Shown here piece by piece: positions 51,412-61,001 of a stretch of DNA of 64,000 nucleotides. The first letter of the stretch is position 1. Each line of letters starts with the position of its first letter. A model generated the notes under the pieces. It was not told the origin of the DNA. It saw nothing but the letters and a program-made list of their open reading frames with translations, and ran no database searches. A program made the position numbers and the translations under genes. The stretch comes from Pseudomonas neuropathica (GTDB lineage Bacteria > Pseudomonadota > Gammaproteobacteria > Pseudomonadales > Pseudomonadaceae), in contig NZ_JACOPX010000011.1 in assembly GCF_015461835.1 (NCBI RefSeq), forward strand, positions 1-64,000, given 5' to 3'.

Positions 51412-52581
51412 TTAGCCGGACACATTGACCGCAGCCGCTTCGCGACGTTGCAGATAGATGAAAAGCAGCGCCGTCAGCACCGTCAATACACCGACCAATG
51501 CACCCGTCCACGGCAAGTCCGCCAGATCCGCGCCACTGGCCACCACCAGCCCGCCGATCCACGCACCCGCTGCGTTGCCAAGGTTGAATGCACTCTGGTT
51601 CAACGTCGAGCCCAGGTTCGGTGCTTCGTGCGCCTGATCGATGATCAGCAGTTGCAGAATCGGGCACAGCGCAAAAGCGAAAATCCCCCACAGCACCAGC
51701 GTGATTGCCGCTGGCACCACCGAGCGACTGGTCTGACTGAACGCCGCCAGAATCACCACCACCGCCAAGGCCACACCAACCAGCGACGGCAGCAAACGGC
51801 TATCAGCCAGACGCCCGCCGAGCATGCTGCCACCGGTCAAACCGACGCCGAACAACAGCAACATCACCGTCACGCCATGCGGGCTGACGCCGGTAATGTC
51901 CTGCAGGATCGGCGCGATGTAAGTGAACACACTGAACAGACTGGTCGACGCGAGCACACTCATGCCCAGCGCCAGCAACACGTTGACCTTGCCCAGCACC
52001 TTGAATTCGCTGGCGAGATTGGCCTTGTCCATGGGGATGTGTTTTGGCAGCCACAACCATTGCGCGAGCGCCGCAATTACACCGATCACCGACACCGCCC
52101 AGAACGTCGAACGCCAGCCGGCGTACTGCCCGAGCGCCGTGCCCAGCGGCACGCCGAGAACGTTGGCCAAGGTCAGTCCGGTGAACATCATTGCAATCGC
52201 CTGCGCGCGTTTGTTCGGTGCGACCAGCCCGGCGGCGACCACCGAGCCAATGCCGAAGAACGCGCCGTGGCACAGTGCGGTGACCACGCGAGCGGCCATC
52301 AGCGTCGCGTAGTTCGGCGCGAGTGCGCAGAGCACGTTGCCAAGGATGAACATCAGCGTCATTCCCAACAGCGTCGCTTTGCGCGGCATGTTCGCGGTGC
52401 CGATCGCCAGGATCGGCGCGCCGAACACCACGCCCAGGGCGTAACCGGTGATCAGCAGGCCCGCATGGGGAATGCTCACAGAAAGATCGCGGGCGACATC
52501 GGGCAGCAGGCCCATGATGACGAATTCGGTGGTGCCGATGCCGAATGCGGCAACAGCAAGTGCAAGCAAGGCGAGTGGCAT
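51412..52581 (-). CDS. MFS transporter, DHA1 family
   Basis: A 389-residue 12-helix drug:H+ antiporter-type permease. MPLALLALAVAAFGIGTTEF is the usual N-terminus of the AraJ/arabinose-efflux-like subgroup, and the loop 2-3 motif ANMPRKATLLG is close to the GxxxDRxGRR signature. Substrate cannot be told. ATG at 52581; longer upstream frame rejected because this start matches the first helix. Confidence 0.87.
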   Translation of the reverse strand: MPLALLALAVAAFGIGTTEFVIMGLLPDVARDLSVSIPHAGLLITGYALGVVFGAPILAIGTANMPRKATLLGMTLMFILGNVLCALAPNYATLMAARVVTALCHGAFFGIGSVVAAGLVAPNKRAQAIAMMFTGLTLANVLGVPLGTALGQYAGWRSTFWAVSVIGVIAALAQWLWLPKHIPMDKANLASEFKVLGKVNVLLALGMSVLASTSLFSVFTYIAPILQDITGVSPHGVTVMLLLFGVGLTGGSMLGGRLADSRLLPSLVGVALAVVVILAAFSQTSRSVVPAAITLVLWGIFAFALCPILQLLIIDQAHEAPNLGSTLNQSAFNLGNAAGAWIGGLVVASGADLADLPWTGALVGVLTVLTALLFIYLQRREAAAVNVSG

Positions 52582-52781
52582 GCGCAAGGTCTCTGTCGGT
52601 AGTCTTGACGCTTTGATCAGGCATACGCAGGCCGACGACCGCTTTCGAATGAAAGCAGGGCAGGCAGGAATTATTGGTATTTTTCTGTGCGCAACTGAGT
52701 GCGGCGTGGTCGCTTGCAGTATAAACAGCTGCTGACACATCGCGAATCAATAATCTGACTATTCGAATTATCGATTTTCAC
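52582..52781 (-). other. Upstream region of the MFS gene
   Basis: About 200 bp with no gene. A TATACT on the minus strand (52718-52723) is a possible -10 without a good -35, and an AT-rich patch with ATTCGAAT lies at about 52760. No regulator gene adjoins it. Confidence 0.3.
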
Positions 52782-52880
52782 TGTAGGAGCTGCCGAAGGC
52801 TCGGGCCGCGTTCGGACGATCTTTTGATCTTGTTGTTGAAAATCAGAATCAAAAGATCGCAGCCTGCGGCAGCTCCTACA
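52782..52880. repeat. Paired REP element, class A with an expanded left arm
   Basis: The right arm is standard class A. The left arm has extra bases between GCCGAAGGCT and CGATCTTTTGAT (CGGGCCGCGTTCGGA), giving an added small hairpin. Confidence 0.9.
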
Positions 52881-52909
52881 CGGGGACTCATAAAAATAAG
52901 AGGTGAAAG

Positions 52910-53743
52910 GTGCTGGCGACAGCTTTGGTATTGATGGCGGCGCTGTTGCATGCGACGTGGAATACGTTAATCAAGTTCAGCGCCGAGCGACTGTTGGTGG
53001 TGGCGTGCATGGACACCGTGGCGCTGCTGGTCGTTGCCATCGCGTTTCCATTCGTGAGCTTGCCGCCCATGGAAATCTGGCCGTGGATACTCGCTTCGGC
53101 AGCCTTTGAACTGCTTTATCGCTATCTGCTGATTCAAGCCTACCGGGTCGGCGATCTCGGGCTGGTGTATCCGCTGATGCGTGGATTATCGCCTTTGGTG
53201 GTGCTCGCGCTGACCCTGATCTTCGCGGGAGAGGTGCTCACCACGCAGCAAATCTTCGGCATCATGCTGATCCCGTTCGGCATGGTTTGTCTGCTATGGC
53301 AGGGTGGCGGTGGCAAGCATTTGCCATGGTCGATGTTGCCGGTGGTGGCGCTGATCGGCCTGTGCATCGGCTGCTACACCTACATTGATGGCCAGGCGTT
53401 GCGGCGCTGGTCCCATCCTTTGGATTATCTGGTCTGGGTCACGCTGCTCAGCGCCTGGCCGTTTCCGCTGTTGGCGTGGGTCGCCAAGCGTCCGGCGTTC
53501 ATGTTGTTCTGGCGTGAGCAATGGAAGCTGGGGTTGGCGGTGGGCTTCTGCGTATTGGCCAGCTACGCTCTGGTGCTGTGGGCGATGCAATTGGGCTCGA
53601 TTGCGGAGGCGGCGGCATTGCGCGAGATCAGCGTGATTCTGGTAGTGCTGTTCGGTATGCGTTACCTCAAAGAACCTTTTGGCCGGCCGCGGCTCTTAGC
53701 CTGTGGGCTGGTACTGATCGGCATGCTGGTAATGAAGTTCTGA
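52910..53743 (+). CDS. EamA/DMT family transporter
   Basis: A 277-residue membrane protein with ten predicted helices in two EamA repeats (HATWNTLIKFSAE near the start; VYPLMRGLSPLVVLAL after the first repeat). It is likely a metabolite exporter of unknown substrate. It starts at GTG 52910 with a GAGGTG ribosome site upstream. The MAPEG gene follows 38 bp later on the same strand. Confidence 0.87.
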   Translation: MLATALVLMAALLHATWNTLIKFSAERLLVVACMDTVALLVVAIAFPFVSLPPMEIWPWILASAAFELLYRYLLIQAYRVGDLGLVYPLMRGLSPLVVLALTLIFAGEVLTTQQIFGIMLIPFGMVCLLWQGGGGKHLPWSMLPVVALIGLCIGCYTYIDGQALRRWSHPLDYLVWVTLLSAWPFPLLAWVAKRPAFMLFWREQWKLGLAVGFCVLASYALVLWAMQLGSIAEAAALREISVILVVLFGMRYLKEPFGRPRLLACGLVLIGMLVMKF

Positions 53744-53781
53744 CCGCTCGCGAACTCTATAACTCGAAAAAGGACGGCGTT

Positions 53782-54165
53782 ATGACGGTGGCTCTGTGGT
53801 GTGTGTTGATTGCGATTTTCCTGCCGTATATCTGCACTGGCGTAGCGAAAGCCGTGGGTGGCTACCGGCTGAGTGACAACCACGACCCGCGCGACTTTCT
53901 CGAAAGTCTCAACGGTGTGGCGAGGCGTGCCCATGCCGCGCAGATGAACAGCTTTGAAGTGACGCCGGCATTTGCGGCGGCAGTGATTGTTGCGCACCTG
54001 GTGGGGACGGCGGAGCTGGTGACGGTCAATGTGCTGGCGGTGCTGTTTATCACCAGTCGCCTGCTCTACATCATTTGCTACCTGGCGGACTGGGCAATCT
54101 TGCGCTCGCTGGTGTGGTTTGTGGGGATGGGGTTGATTGCTTCGTTCTTCTTTGTGTCTGTTTGA
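53782..54165 (+). CDS. MAPEG family membrane protein
   Basis: A 127-residue four-helix membrane protein. The RAHAAQMNSFEVTPAFAAAV motif (a variant of the R-x-x-N-x-x-E signature) identifies the MAPEG family, whose eukaryotic members are glutathione-linked; the bacterial role is unknown. AAGGAC lies upstream of the ATG. It is probably co-transcribed with the EamA gene. Confidence 0.87.
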   Translation: MTVALWCVLIAIFLPYICTGVAKAVGGYRLSDNHDPRDFLESLNGVARRAHAAQMNSFEVTPAFAAAVIVAHLVGTAELVTVNVLAVLFITSRLLYIICYLADWAILRSLVWFVGMGLIASFFFVSV

Positions 54166-54188
54166 TTATCGGTGTTGCTGATAGCCTC

Positions 54189-54255
54189 ATCGCGAGCAGG
54201 CTCACTCCTACATTTTGGAATGCGTTCCCCTGTAGGAGTGAGCCTGCTCGCGATA
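54189..54255. repeat. Paired REP element, class C
   Basis: Class C arms about 20 bp apart between the convergent MAPEG and mltA genes. Confidence 0.93.
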
Positions 54256-54286
54256 GCTATCTGATTACCTCAGCAGATTCCAAGGG

Positions 54287-55465
54287 TTACTTCTTTTCTG
54301 TATCAGCCACCTGCGGCACTTGCGGCAGCGCTGCGCCTTTGGGCCAAAGCATCCAGATCTGCCCCTGCTGTTTCATGTCCCCGGCCAGTTGCCCGGCCGC
54401 GTCACCGGTGCCCCAGAACAGATCCGCACGCACCTCGCCGGCAATCGCGCCGCCGGTATCCTGTGCCGCCACCGGGCGAACCAGGGCCGTGCCATCCGGT
54501 TTTGTCGTCGACAGCCACAGCAGGCTGCCCAACGGAATCACCTTGCGATCCACTGCCGCGCTATAACCGGCAGTCAACGGCACGTTCAGCGAACCGCGCG
54601 GGCCTTCGTTGCTGTCCGGGTTGCGCGTGAAGAACACGTAGCTCGGGTTGCTGCCCAGCAGTTCCGGAATGCGCGAAGGATTGGCCTTGGCCCAGTTGCT
54701 GATCGCGCTCATGGTCACGTCTTCTTTCTTCAGCTCGCCTTGCTCGACCAGCCAGCGCCCGATTGGGCGATACGGATGGCCGTTCTGATCGGCGTAGGCG
54801 ATGCGCAACTGTTTGCCGTCCTCGGTCTGAATTCGCCCGGAACCCTGGATCTGCAGGAATTGCAGATTCATCGGGTCGGTCAGGTAGGCAACCACCGGGG
54901 CTTTCACACCTTTGGATTCAATGGTGGCGGCATCGTCGTAAGGCTTGAGCACGCGACCTTCGAGGCGGCCGCGCAGGCGTTTGCCTTTCAGCTCCGGGTA
55001 AATGCTGTCCAGCGAGACAATGATCATGTCTTCGGGCACGCCGTATACCGGCACATTGGCCCTTTCGGTGGGCGTCAGGCTGCCGGGGTAGACCGGTTCG
55101 TAGTAACCGGTGATCAACCCGTTCGGGTTGTCGTTTTCAGCGCGCAAGCCGTAGACGTCGAGGTTTTGCTTAAGGAAGGCGCGAATCTCGCCAGCACTTT
55201 GCGGCACGTTGGCCGCAGCGGCGCAGGTGGAGCCCCATACGGCATCAGCTTTGAGTCGGGTGCAGGCGCTACGCCACGAACCGAAACCGGCGACCAGATC
55301 GCTGTCGGATACTGCCGGTAATGCTTCCCAAGTGGCGCTGGAATATGTGGCCAGTGCGTGGGTTTTTGGTTTGGCGCTATCACCGCCGGTGCAGCCAGCG
55401 AGAATCGCCACTAGAGGCAGGGATGCGATCAGCGGGTGACGCCAGGCCTTGAAACGGCTGTTCAT
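54287..55465 (-). CDS. mltA: Membrane-bound lytic murein transglycosylase A
   Basis: A 392-residue outer-membrane lipoprotein: lipobox LVAILAGC with Cys25, an MltA barrel domain (GLITGYYEPVYPGSL onward) and a C-terminal 3D domain whose catalytic Asp is in AAQDTGGAI (near residue 336). It cleaves the MurNAc-GlcNAc bond to anhydro-muropeptides. ATG at 55465 is chosen because it places the lipobox correctly. Confidence 0.94.
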   Translation of the reverse strand: MNSRFKAWRHPLIASLPLVAILAGCTGGDSAKPKTHALATYSSATWEALPAVSDSDLVAGFGSWRSACTRLKADAVWGSTCAAAANVPQSAGEIRAFLKQNLDVYGLRAENDNPNGLITGYYEPVYPGSLTPTERANVPVYGVPEDMIIVSLDSIYPELKGKRLRGRLEGRVLKPYDDAATIESKGVKAPVVAYLTDPMNLQFLQIQGSGRIQTEDGKQLRIAYADQNGHPYRPIGRWLVEQGELKKEDVTMSAISNWAKANPSRIPELLGSNPSYVFFTRNPDSNEGPRGSLNVPLTAGYSAAVDRKVIPLGSLLWLSTTKPDGTALVRPVAAQDTGGAIAGEVRADLFWGTGDAAGQLAGDMKQQGQIWMLWPKGAALPQVPQVADTEKK

Positions 55466-55593
55466 GGAGTAATTCCTGTGCCGGTTGACCGAGTGCTCCA
55501 TGCGCTCGAACAACCCGTATTTTTAATAGGGCTATTGGTGTTTGGCGGTGACGCGAGGATACTGGCCGCCGAATTCCGTGACCTGAAGCCACC

Positions 55594-56043
55594 ATGACTC
55601 TTAAAAGCATTTCTGTTGTATTGCTGGCCTGTCTGAGCTTGTCCGCCTGTGGCGGTGTCGATCCGAATTCTCCGCTGGGCCAGCGCAAGGCGATCTTCAA
55701 ACAGATGCTCAAGACTGGTGAAGATCTGGGGGGCATGTTGCGTGGGCGTATTCCGTTCGACGGGCCGAAATTCGCCGAGGGCGCGATCAAACTTGATGCC
55801 TTGTCCCATGAACCGTGGAAACATTTTCCGCAGGTTCGCGAAGAAGATCACACCAGCGCCAAGGACGATGTCTGGAAACAACAGGCACGTTTTCAGGAAA
55901 TGGCCCGCAACCTTGAAGCCGCCACCGGTGAATTGGTGATTGCCAGCCAGGTGCAGCCGTACAAGGCCAGCAATCTCGGGCCTGCGGTGCAGAAAGTTGA
56001 AGATGCCTGCAGCGCTTGTCATAAACAGTTTCGCGATCATTGA
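55594..56043 (+). CDS. Cytochrome c'-like heme lipoprotein
   Basis: A 149-residue exported protein with a lipobox (LSLSAC, Cys19) and one C-terminal heme motif CSACH (139-143), the arrangement of class II (c'/c556) cytochromes with a four-helix bundle. It is probably anchored in the periplasmic face of a membrane. Diverges from mltA over 128 bp. Electron partner unknown. Confidence 0.85.
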   Translation: MTLKSISVVLLACLSLSACGGVDPNSPLGQRKAIFKQMLKTGEDLGGMLRGRIPFDGPKFAEGAIKLDALSHEPWKHFPQVREEDHTSAKDDVWKQQARFQEMARNLEAATGELVIASQVQPYKASNLGPAVQKVEDACSACHKQFRDH

Positions 56044-56047
56044 TATT

Positions 56048-56119
56048 TAAAAGATCGCAGCCTGCGGCAGCTCCTGCATTGATCAGGGTAGGAGCTGCCG
56101 CAGGCTGCGATCTTTTGAT
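56048..56119. repeat. Paired REP element, class A
   Basis: Class A arms (CAGG variant) only 4 bp after the cytochrome stop and 2 bp before the DUF1090 stop. Confidence 0.92.
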
Positions 56120-56121
56120 TT

Positions 56122-56517
56122 TTACTTATCGATTTCGTCCAGCGCATCCTGCAGTTCTTTGCGCGACTCGGCCAGTTTGTCTTTGCGCTTGTTGATCTTC
56201 TCCGGATCGCCTTTTTTCATGGCTTTGTCGAGATCAGCCTGACGCTTGCTCACTTCGTGTTTGGCTTCGAGCACCTTGTTTTCGCGTTCTTTCTTCAGGC
56301 CGGCGTCGGTGCAGTGCTCGGTCACTTCACGCAAGGCCGTTTCCAGGCCTGCCTGCTGATCGGCGTTGCCGCGCGACTTGGCCTGTTCGATCTGATTCAT
56401 GATGCCCTGCTTTTTGGCGGCGCAACCGGTCAGACCCGGGGCGTCTTCGTCGGCCATGACAGGGGTGGCCATTACGCCGCAAAGGGTCAGCATGGCGAGC
56501 GGTGCGAGAAATTTCAT
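56122..56517 (-). CDS. DUF1090 family periplasmic protein
   Basis: A 131-residue protein with a signal peptide (1-22, ending PVMA) and a long charged coiled-coil body (about 40-131), with two Cys (GCAAK and EHCTDAG) typical of DUF1090/YqjC proteins. Function unknown. ATG at 56517; the longer frame runs into ligB and is rejected. Confidence 0.87.
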   Translation of the reverse strand: MKFLAPLAMLTLCGVMATPVMADEDAPGLTGCAAKKQGIMNQIEQAKSRGNADQQAGLETALREVTEHCTDAGLKKERENKVLEAKHEVSKRQADLDKAMKKGDPEKINKRKDKLAESRKELQDALDEIDK

Positions 56518-56614
56518 AAAAGCTCCATGTGCAAAGGCAATCGGGTGAGGGCGGCACTGCGCTGTTGGAGCGCCGCGGCGGCCTTTGGGTTCCCGGCGCG
56601 CCGGGATTGCGTAG

Positions 56615-58291
56615 TCAGAAACCGTCGATTCCGGCGGCATGTAGGGTTTCGCTCAAGGCCAGTACCTGCGGATCGCGAAAGAATGCGCTTAATTGCGCTG
56701 CGCGTCCCGGGCCGATACCGGCTTCGGCCTGCCATTGTTCGGTGTCACGCTGCGCCAGCGCCTGCCACGAATCAGGCAGTTGGGCCTGACCGGTTGGCGG
56801 CAAGCCCAAGGCCTTGAGCCATTGCGCGAAGGGTCGCTGGCGGGCGCTGTGAAAACTGTGCATCAGGCGGGCGCTGCTGCGTTCGCCAAAGCCGGCAATG
56901 TTAGCAAGCTCCGGCCCATCGAGGGTCAACCAATCCAGCAGGTTATTCACGCGGCCTGTTTCGAAAAGTTTCTCCCAGGTGCCGCGCCCGACATGCTGCA
57001 TCGCCAGTCCCTGTTTGCCACTGAGCCAGGTCAAGCGGGCGAGAAACTGGCTTTCGCAGCCGGTGGTGGGTTGCCAGCAGCTCAGACTGTGGAAGTCGTC
57101 GGCGTTGGGGATATTGATGTCTGCCCGCTCGGTAGCGCGCAGCACAACACTGTCGAGCCGTGGAATGGTCAGACCGGCGAGGCTGATCGCGATCTGATCG
57201 CCCGGGCGAATATCCAGCGCCTGCCAGTGCTTCAACGAACTGGCGCTGACGCGTTTGATCTCTCGGTCGTCAAGCATGACGGGGATCAGCTCGATCACCG
57301 GTGTGATGCGCCCGGTGCGCCCGATCTTGAAGTTGACCTTGCGGACTTCGGCCAATGCCTGAGCAAACGGGTATTTCCAGGCGACTGCCCAGTAGGGTGA
57401 GCGCGCCTGCCAGCGCTCTGCGGGAGGTCGCAGACTCTGGCGCAAAACCACGCCGTCAGTGGCAAACGGCAAAGGTGAGCGATACCAGTGATCGCGCCAT
57501 TTCTGCGCCTCTGCCAAGTCGGCAACGGGTTGGCTGTACGGTTCAATTGTGACGAACCCCAGCGTTGCCAATCCGGATATGCGCTCGGGCAAGTCCAAAG
57601 GTCCTTGTGGCCAGTCCCAAACGAACAGCCCGATGCCGGTGGCCTGTTCTGCGCTCAGGGATTTGCGGCTCATCAATCCGGCCACGGTGGCGCGAGCGTT
57701 AACGCTGCCGGATCGAGCTTGCACGTGCTCGTTCACGCGCCAGTAGAGTTCACCCTGCACCAGCAGATCCAATGGTTGGGACAGGCGTTGAGGAATAGCG
57801 CCGATCTTCTGCGCTGATGGCGTCCAGTCTTGCCCGCGAACCCCGTCACCGCGACTGATGGCCTGATGCAAAACGCCGGCACGGTAAATCAGCGTCACTG
57901 CGACGCCGTCGACTTTGGGTTGTATCCAGACGTCCTTGCGATCACGTAGCCAGGCCCCCACGGCCTCATCTTTGTGGATTTTATCCAGGCCGGTATGGGC
58001 GATGGGGTGCGCGTTTGAGCCTGAGGCTGTGCGCAAAGCATCGGGTGGCGAGGGCGCTTTGAAACACGCTCGCCACTCGTTCAGTTTCGCAAGGGATTGG
58101 TCGTAGAGTTCGTCGGCAATCAGCGAGCGGCCTTCGCGGTGATAGGCGTCGTCCCATTGGTTGATTTGTTTTTGCAGGGCGGTGATTTCGTTTTGCGCGG
58201 TGGGGACAGGCCAGTCAGGGCAAGCGGCGTAAGCGATCAGGTGGGTGAAGCTCAGCAGAAGAATTGAAAAAAGGCGCAGCGTGGCAAGCAT
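56615..58291 (-). CDS. ligB: NAD+-dependent DNA ligase LigB
   Basis: A 558-residue LigB-type ligase. The adenylated lysine is Lys126 in PKVDGVAV; an OB fold and a helix-hairpin-helix region follow. As in E. coli LigB, the zinc finger is incomplete and the BRCT domain is missing, so activity is expected to be weaker than LigA. Odd: residues 1-23 look like a signal peptide (LLLSFTHLIAYAA). See findings. Confidence 0.9.
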   Translation of the reverse strand: MLATLRLFSILLLSFTHLIAYAACPDWPVPTAQNEITALQKQINQWDDAYHREGRSLIADELYDQSLAKLNEWRACFKAPSPPDALRTASGSNAHPIAHTGLDKIHKDEAVGAWLRDRKDVWIQPKVDGVAVTLIYRAGVLHQAISRGDGVRGQDWTPSAQKIGAIPQRLSQPLDLLVQGELYWRVNEHVQARSGSVNARATVAGLMSRKSLSAEQATGIGLFVWDWPQGPLDLPERISGLATLGFVTIEPYSQPVADLAEAQKWRDHWYRSPLPFATDGVVLRQSLRPPAERWQARSPYWAVAWKYPFAQALAEVRKVNFKIGRTGRITPVIELIPVMLDDREIKRVSASSLKHWQALDIRPGDQIAISLAGLTIPRLDSVVLRATERADINIPNADDFHSLSCWQPTTGCESQFLARLTWLSGKQGLAMQHVGRGTWEKLFETGRVNNLLDWLTLDGPELANIAGFGERSSARLMHSFHSARQRPFAQWLKALGLPPTGQAQLPDSWQALAQRDTEQWQAEAGIGPGRAAQLSAFFRDPQVLALSETLHAAGIDGF

Positions 58292-58384
58292 GTTGAGCGT
58301 CCTTGCTCAGGGGAATGCTTGAAGATTAGTCAGGATTCAGAGCAGCAGCGGGTGGGTGTTTTGCATCGTGTTTCAGTTATGAAG

Positions 58385-58467
58385 ATCAAAAGATCGCAGC
58401 CTTCGGCAGCTCCTACAGGAGGCGTGCGTTTCACTTGTAGGAGCTGCCGAAGGCTGCGATCTTTTGC
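58385..58467. repeat. Paired REP element, class A
   Basis: Class A arms about 20 bp apart between ligB and metK. Confidence 0.92.
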
Positions 58468-58481
58468 TCTTTTCGATGCAT

Positions 58482-58522
58482 GAAAAAGCCCCGCACGGCG
58501 CGAACCGTGCGGGGCTTTTTTG
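58482..58522 (-). terminator. Rho-independent terminator after metK
   Basis: AAAAAGCCCCGCACGG, loop CGCGAA, CCGTGCGGGGCTTTTTT: a 15-16 bp perfect stem with T runs on both strands, 15 bp past the metK stop. Confidence 0.93.
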
Positions 58523-58537
58523 TACCGCCAGGGAGTC

Positions 58538-59728
<1,191 letters not shown>

Positions 59729-59746
59729 CTCGATGTTTTCCTGAAT

Positions 59747-60742
59747 TTACCGATGGTGAGTGTCGCCAGCCGGTCGCTGAAAATGGCGGACCTGGATCTG
59801 GAAACCATTACGTAAGCCTACATAGAGGCTGTCCCCGGGAACGAGTCCCGCAGCGGTGGCCCAACGGGCCAAATCGTCCTGTTCAAACCCCAACCACAGA
59901 TCACCGCAGGCCTCCCTGGCCCAACTCTGGTTGTGGCTACATAACTCTGTCACGAGCAAGCTGCCGCCCGGTTGCAGCAGCTTGGCCATATGCTTGAGCG
60001 CATCGGCCGGCGCGGCGAAATGGTGCAACACCATGTTCAACACCACGCAATCGGCCGTAAGGCTTGTGCCATTCAATGCATCGGCCAATTGCAGGCTGAC
60101 GTTAGCCAGCTTTTCACGTTCACATACCTGGCGCGCCAGTTCGAGCATCGCCGGGCTGTTGTCCAGCGCGGTTACGGTGCTGAAGCGACGCGCCAGTTCC
60201 GGCAAAAAAGCACCATCGCCGGGGCCGACTTCAATGGCCGTGGCTGCACCATTGAAGTTCAGTTTGTCGAGCAGGGCCAGCACGCTGTCACGGTACTGCG
60301 GCAGGCCTGCGATCAAGTCTTGCTGGGCACGGAATTTCTCTGCAACCCGGGCGAAAAAGTCCTGGCTGGCGGCGGCACGTTGGCCGTGAACCTGTTCGAT
60401 GCGTGCTTGCACGTCGTCAGGCAGTGCCAGGTTGTCGACTTCTTCTAACAATGCAGCGTGCAGCTTGCCGCCGAGCAATTCGGTGTGGGGCAGGGCGCGG
60501 CGATAAAAGATCGCGTTGCCTTCGCGGCGCGTCGCCACCAGACCAGCGTGGGCCAGTACCTTGAGGTGGTGGCTCATGCCCGACTGGCCAATGCCGAAAA
60601 TCTGCGCCAGCTCCAGAACACCGAACGAATCGTTGGCCAGCGCGCGCAATACATTCAGCCGCAACGGATCGCCGCCGGCCTTGCACAGGGCCGCCAGCTC
60701 GTCGCAATCGTCAGGGCGAATGGAAGGCATGGGTAAGTTCAT
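59747..60742 (-). CDS. ArsR-family regulator fused to a SAM-binding methyltransferase domain (SahR-like)
   Basis: A 331-residue two-domain protein: ArsR-type winged helix (about 10-90; VLELAQIFGIGQSGMSHHLK is the recognition region) and a class I methyltransferase-fold domain (motif I AIEVGPGDGAFLPEL near 170). No metal-binding ELCVCD-type motif is seen, so it is not a metal sensor. This architecture beside metK matches SahR, described as an SAH-responsive repressor of methyl-cycle genes in proteobacteria. It is cotranscribed with metK and has a palindrome upstream. Alternative start at 60730. Confidence 0.8.
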   Translation of the reverse strand: MNLPMPSIRPDDCDELAALCKAGGDPLRLNVLRALANDSFGVLELAQIFGIGQSGMSHHLKVLAHAGLVATRREGNAIFYRRALPHTELLGGKLHAALLEEVDNLALPDDVQARIEQVHGQRAAASQDFFARVAEKFRAQQDLIAGLPQYRDSVLALLDKLNFNGAATAIEVGPGDGAFLPELARRFSTVTALDNSPAMLELARQVCEREKLANVSLQLADALNGTSLTADCVVLNMVLHHFAAPADALKHMAKLLQPGGSLLVTELCSHNQSWAREACGDLWLGFEQDDLARWATAAGLVPGDSLYVGLRNGFQIQVRHFQRPAGDTHHR

Positions 60743-60783
60743 AGGGCTGGCAGTCTAGAGAGGGGGGCAAATCATCGCAAGGT

Positions 60784-60807
60784 CAATATCAAAAAGTTTT
60801 GATATTG
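60784..60807. promoter_or_regulatory. Palindromic operator candidate between the SahR-like gene and tkt
   Basis: CAATATCAAAA and TTTTGATATTG form perfect 11 bp arms with two bases between, 42-65 bp upstream of the regulator gene. It is A/T-rich in a GC-rich genome, as ArsR-family operators often are. I infer it is the autoregulatory site for the regulator-metK operon. Confidence 0.6.
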
Positions 60808-61001
60808 CTCGATAAATGGCACTTCTCCCGAAACGGTTAACTCTACAAACGAACAGCGGAAAGGTTTCACCTACCGAAACCACTGCTATCCATTGGAAAA
60901 ACGCCTCCGGATGACTATCTGTCATTGCCCCGAGGCGCTCCGGTGAGGGAAAATGCCCTCCTTTTTTCCGTTTCAATCTATTCACACCCAGGAGATCAGC
61001 G

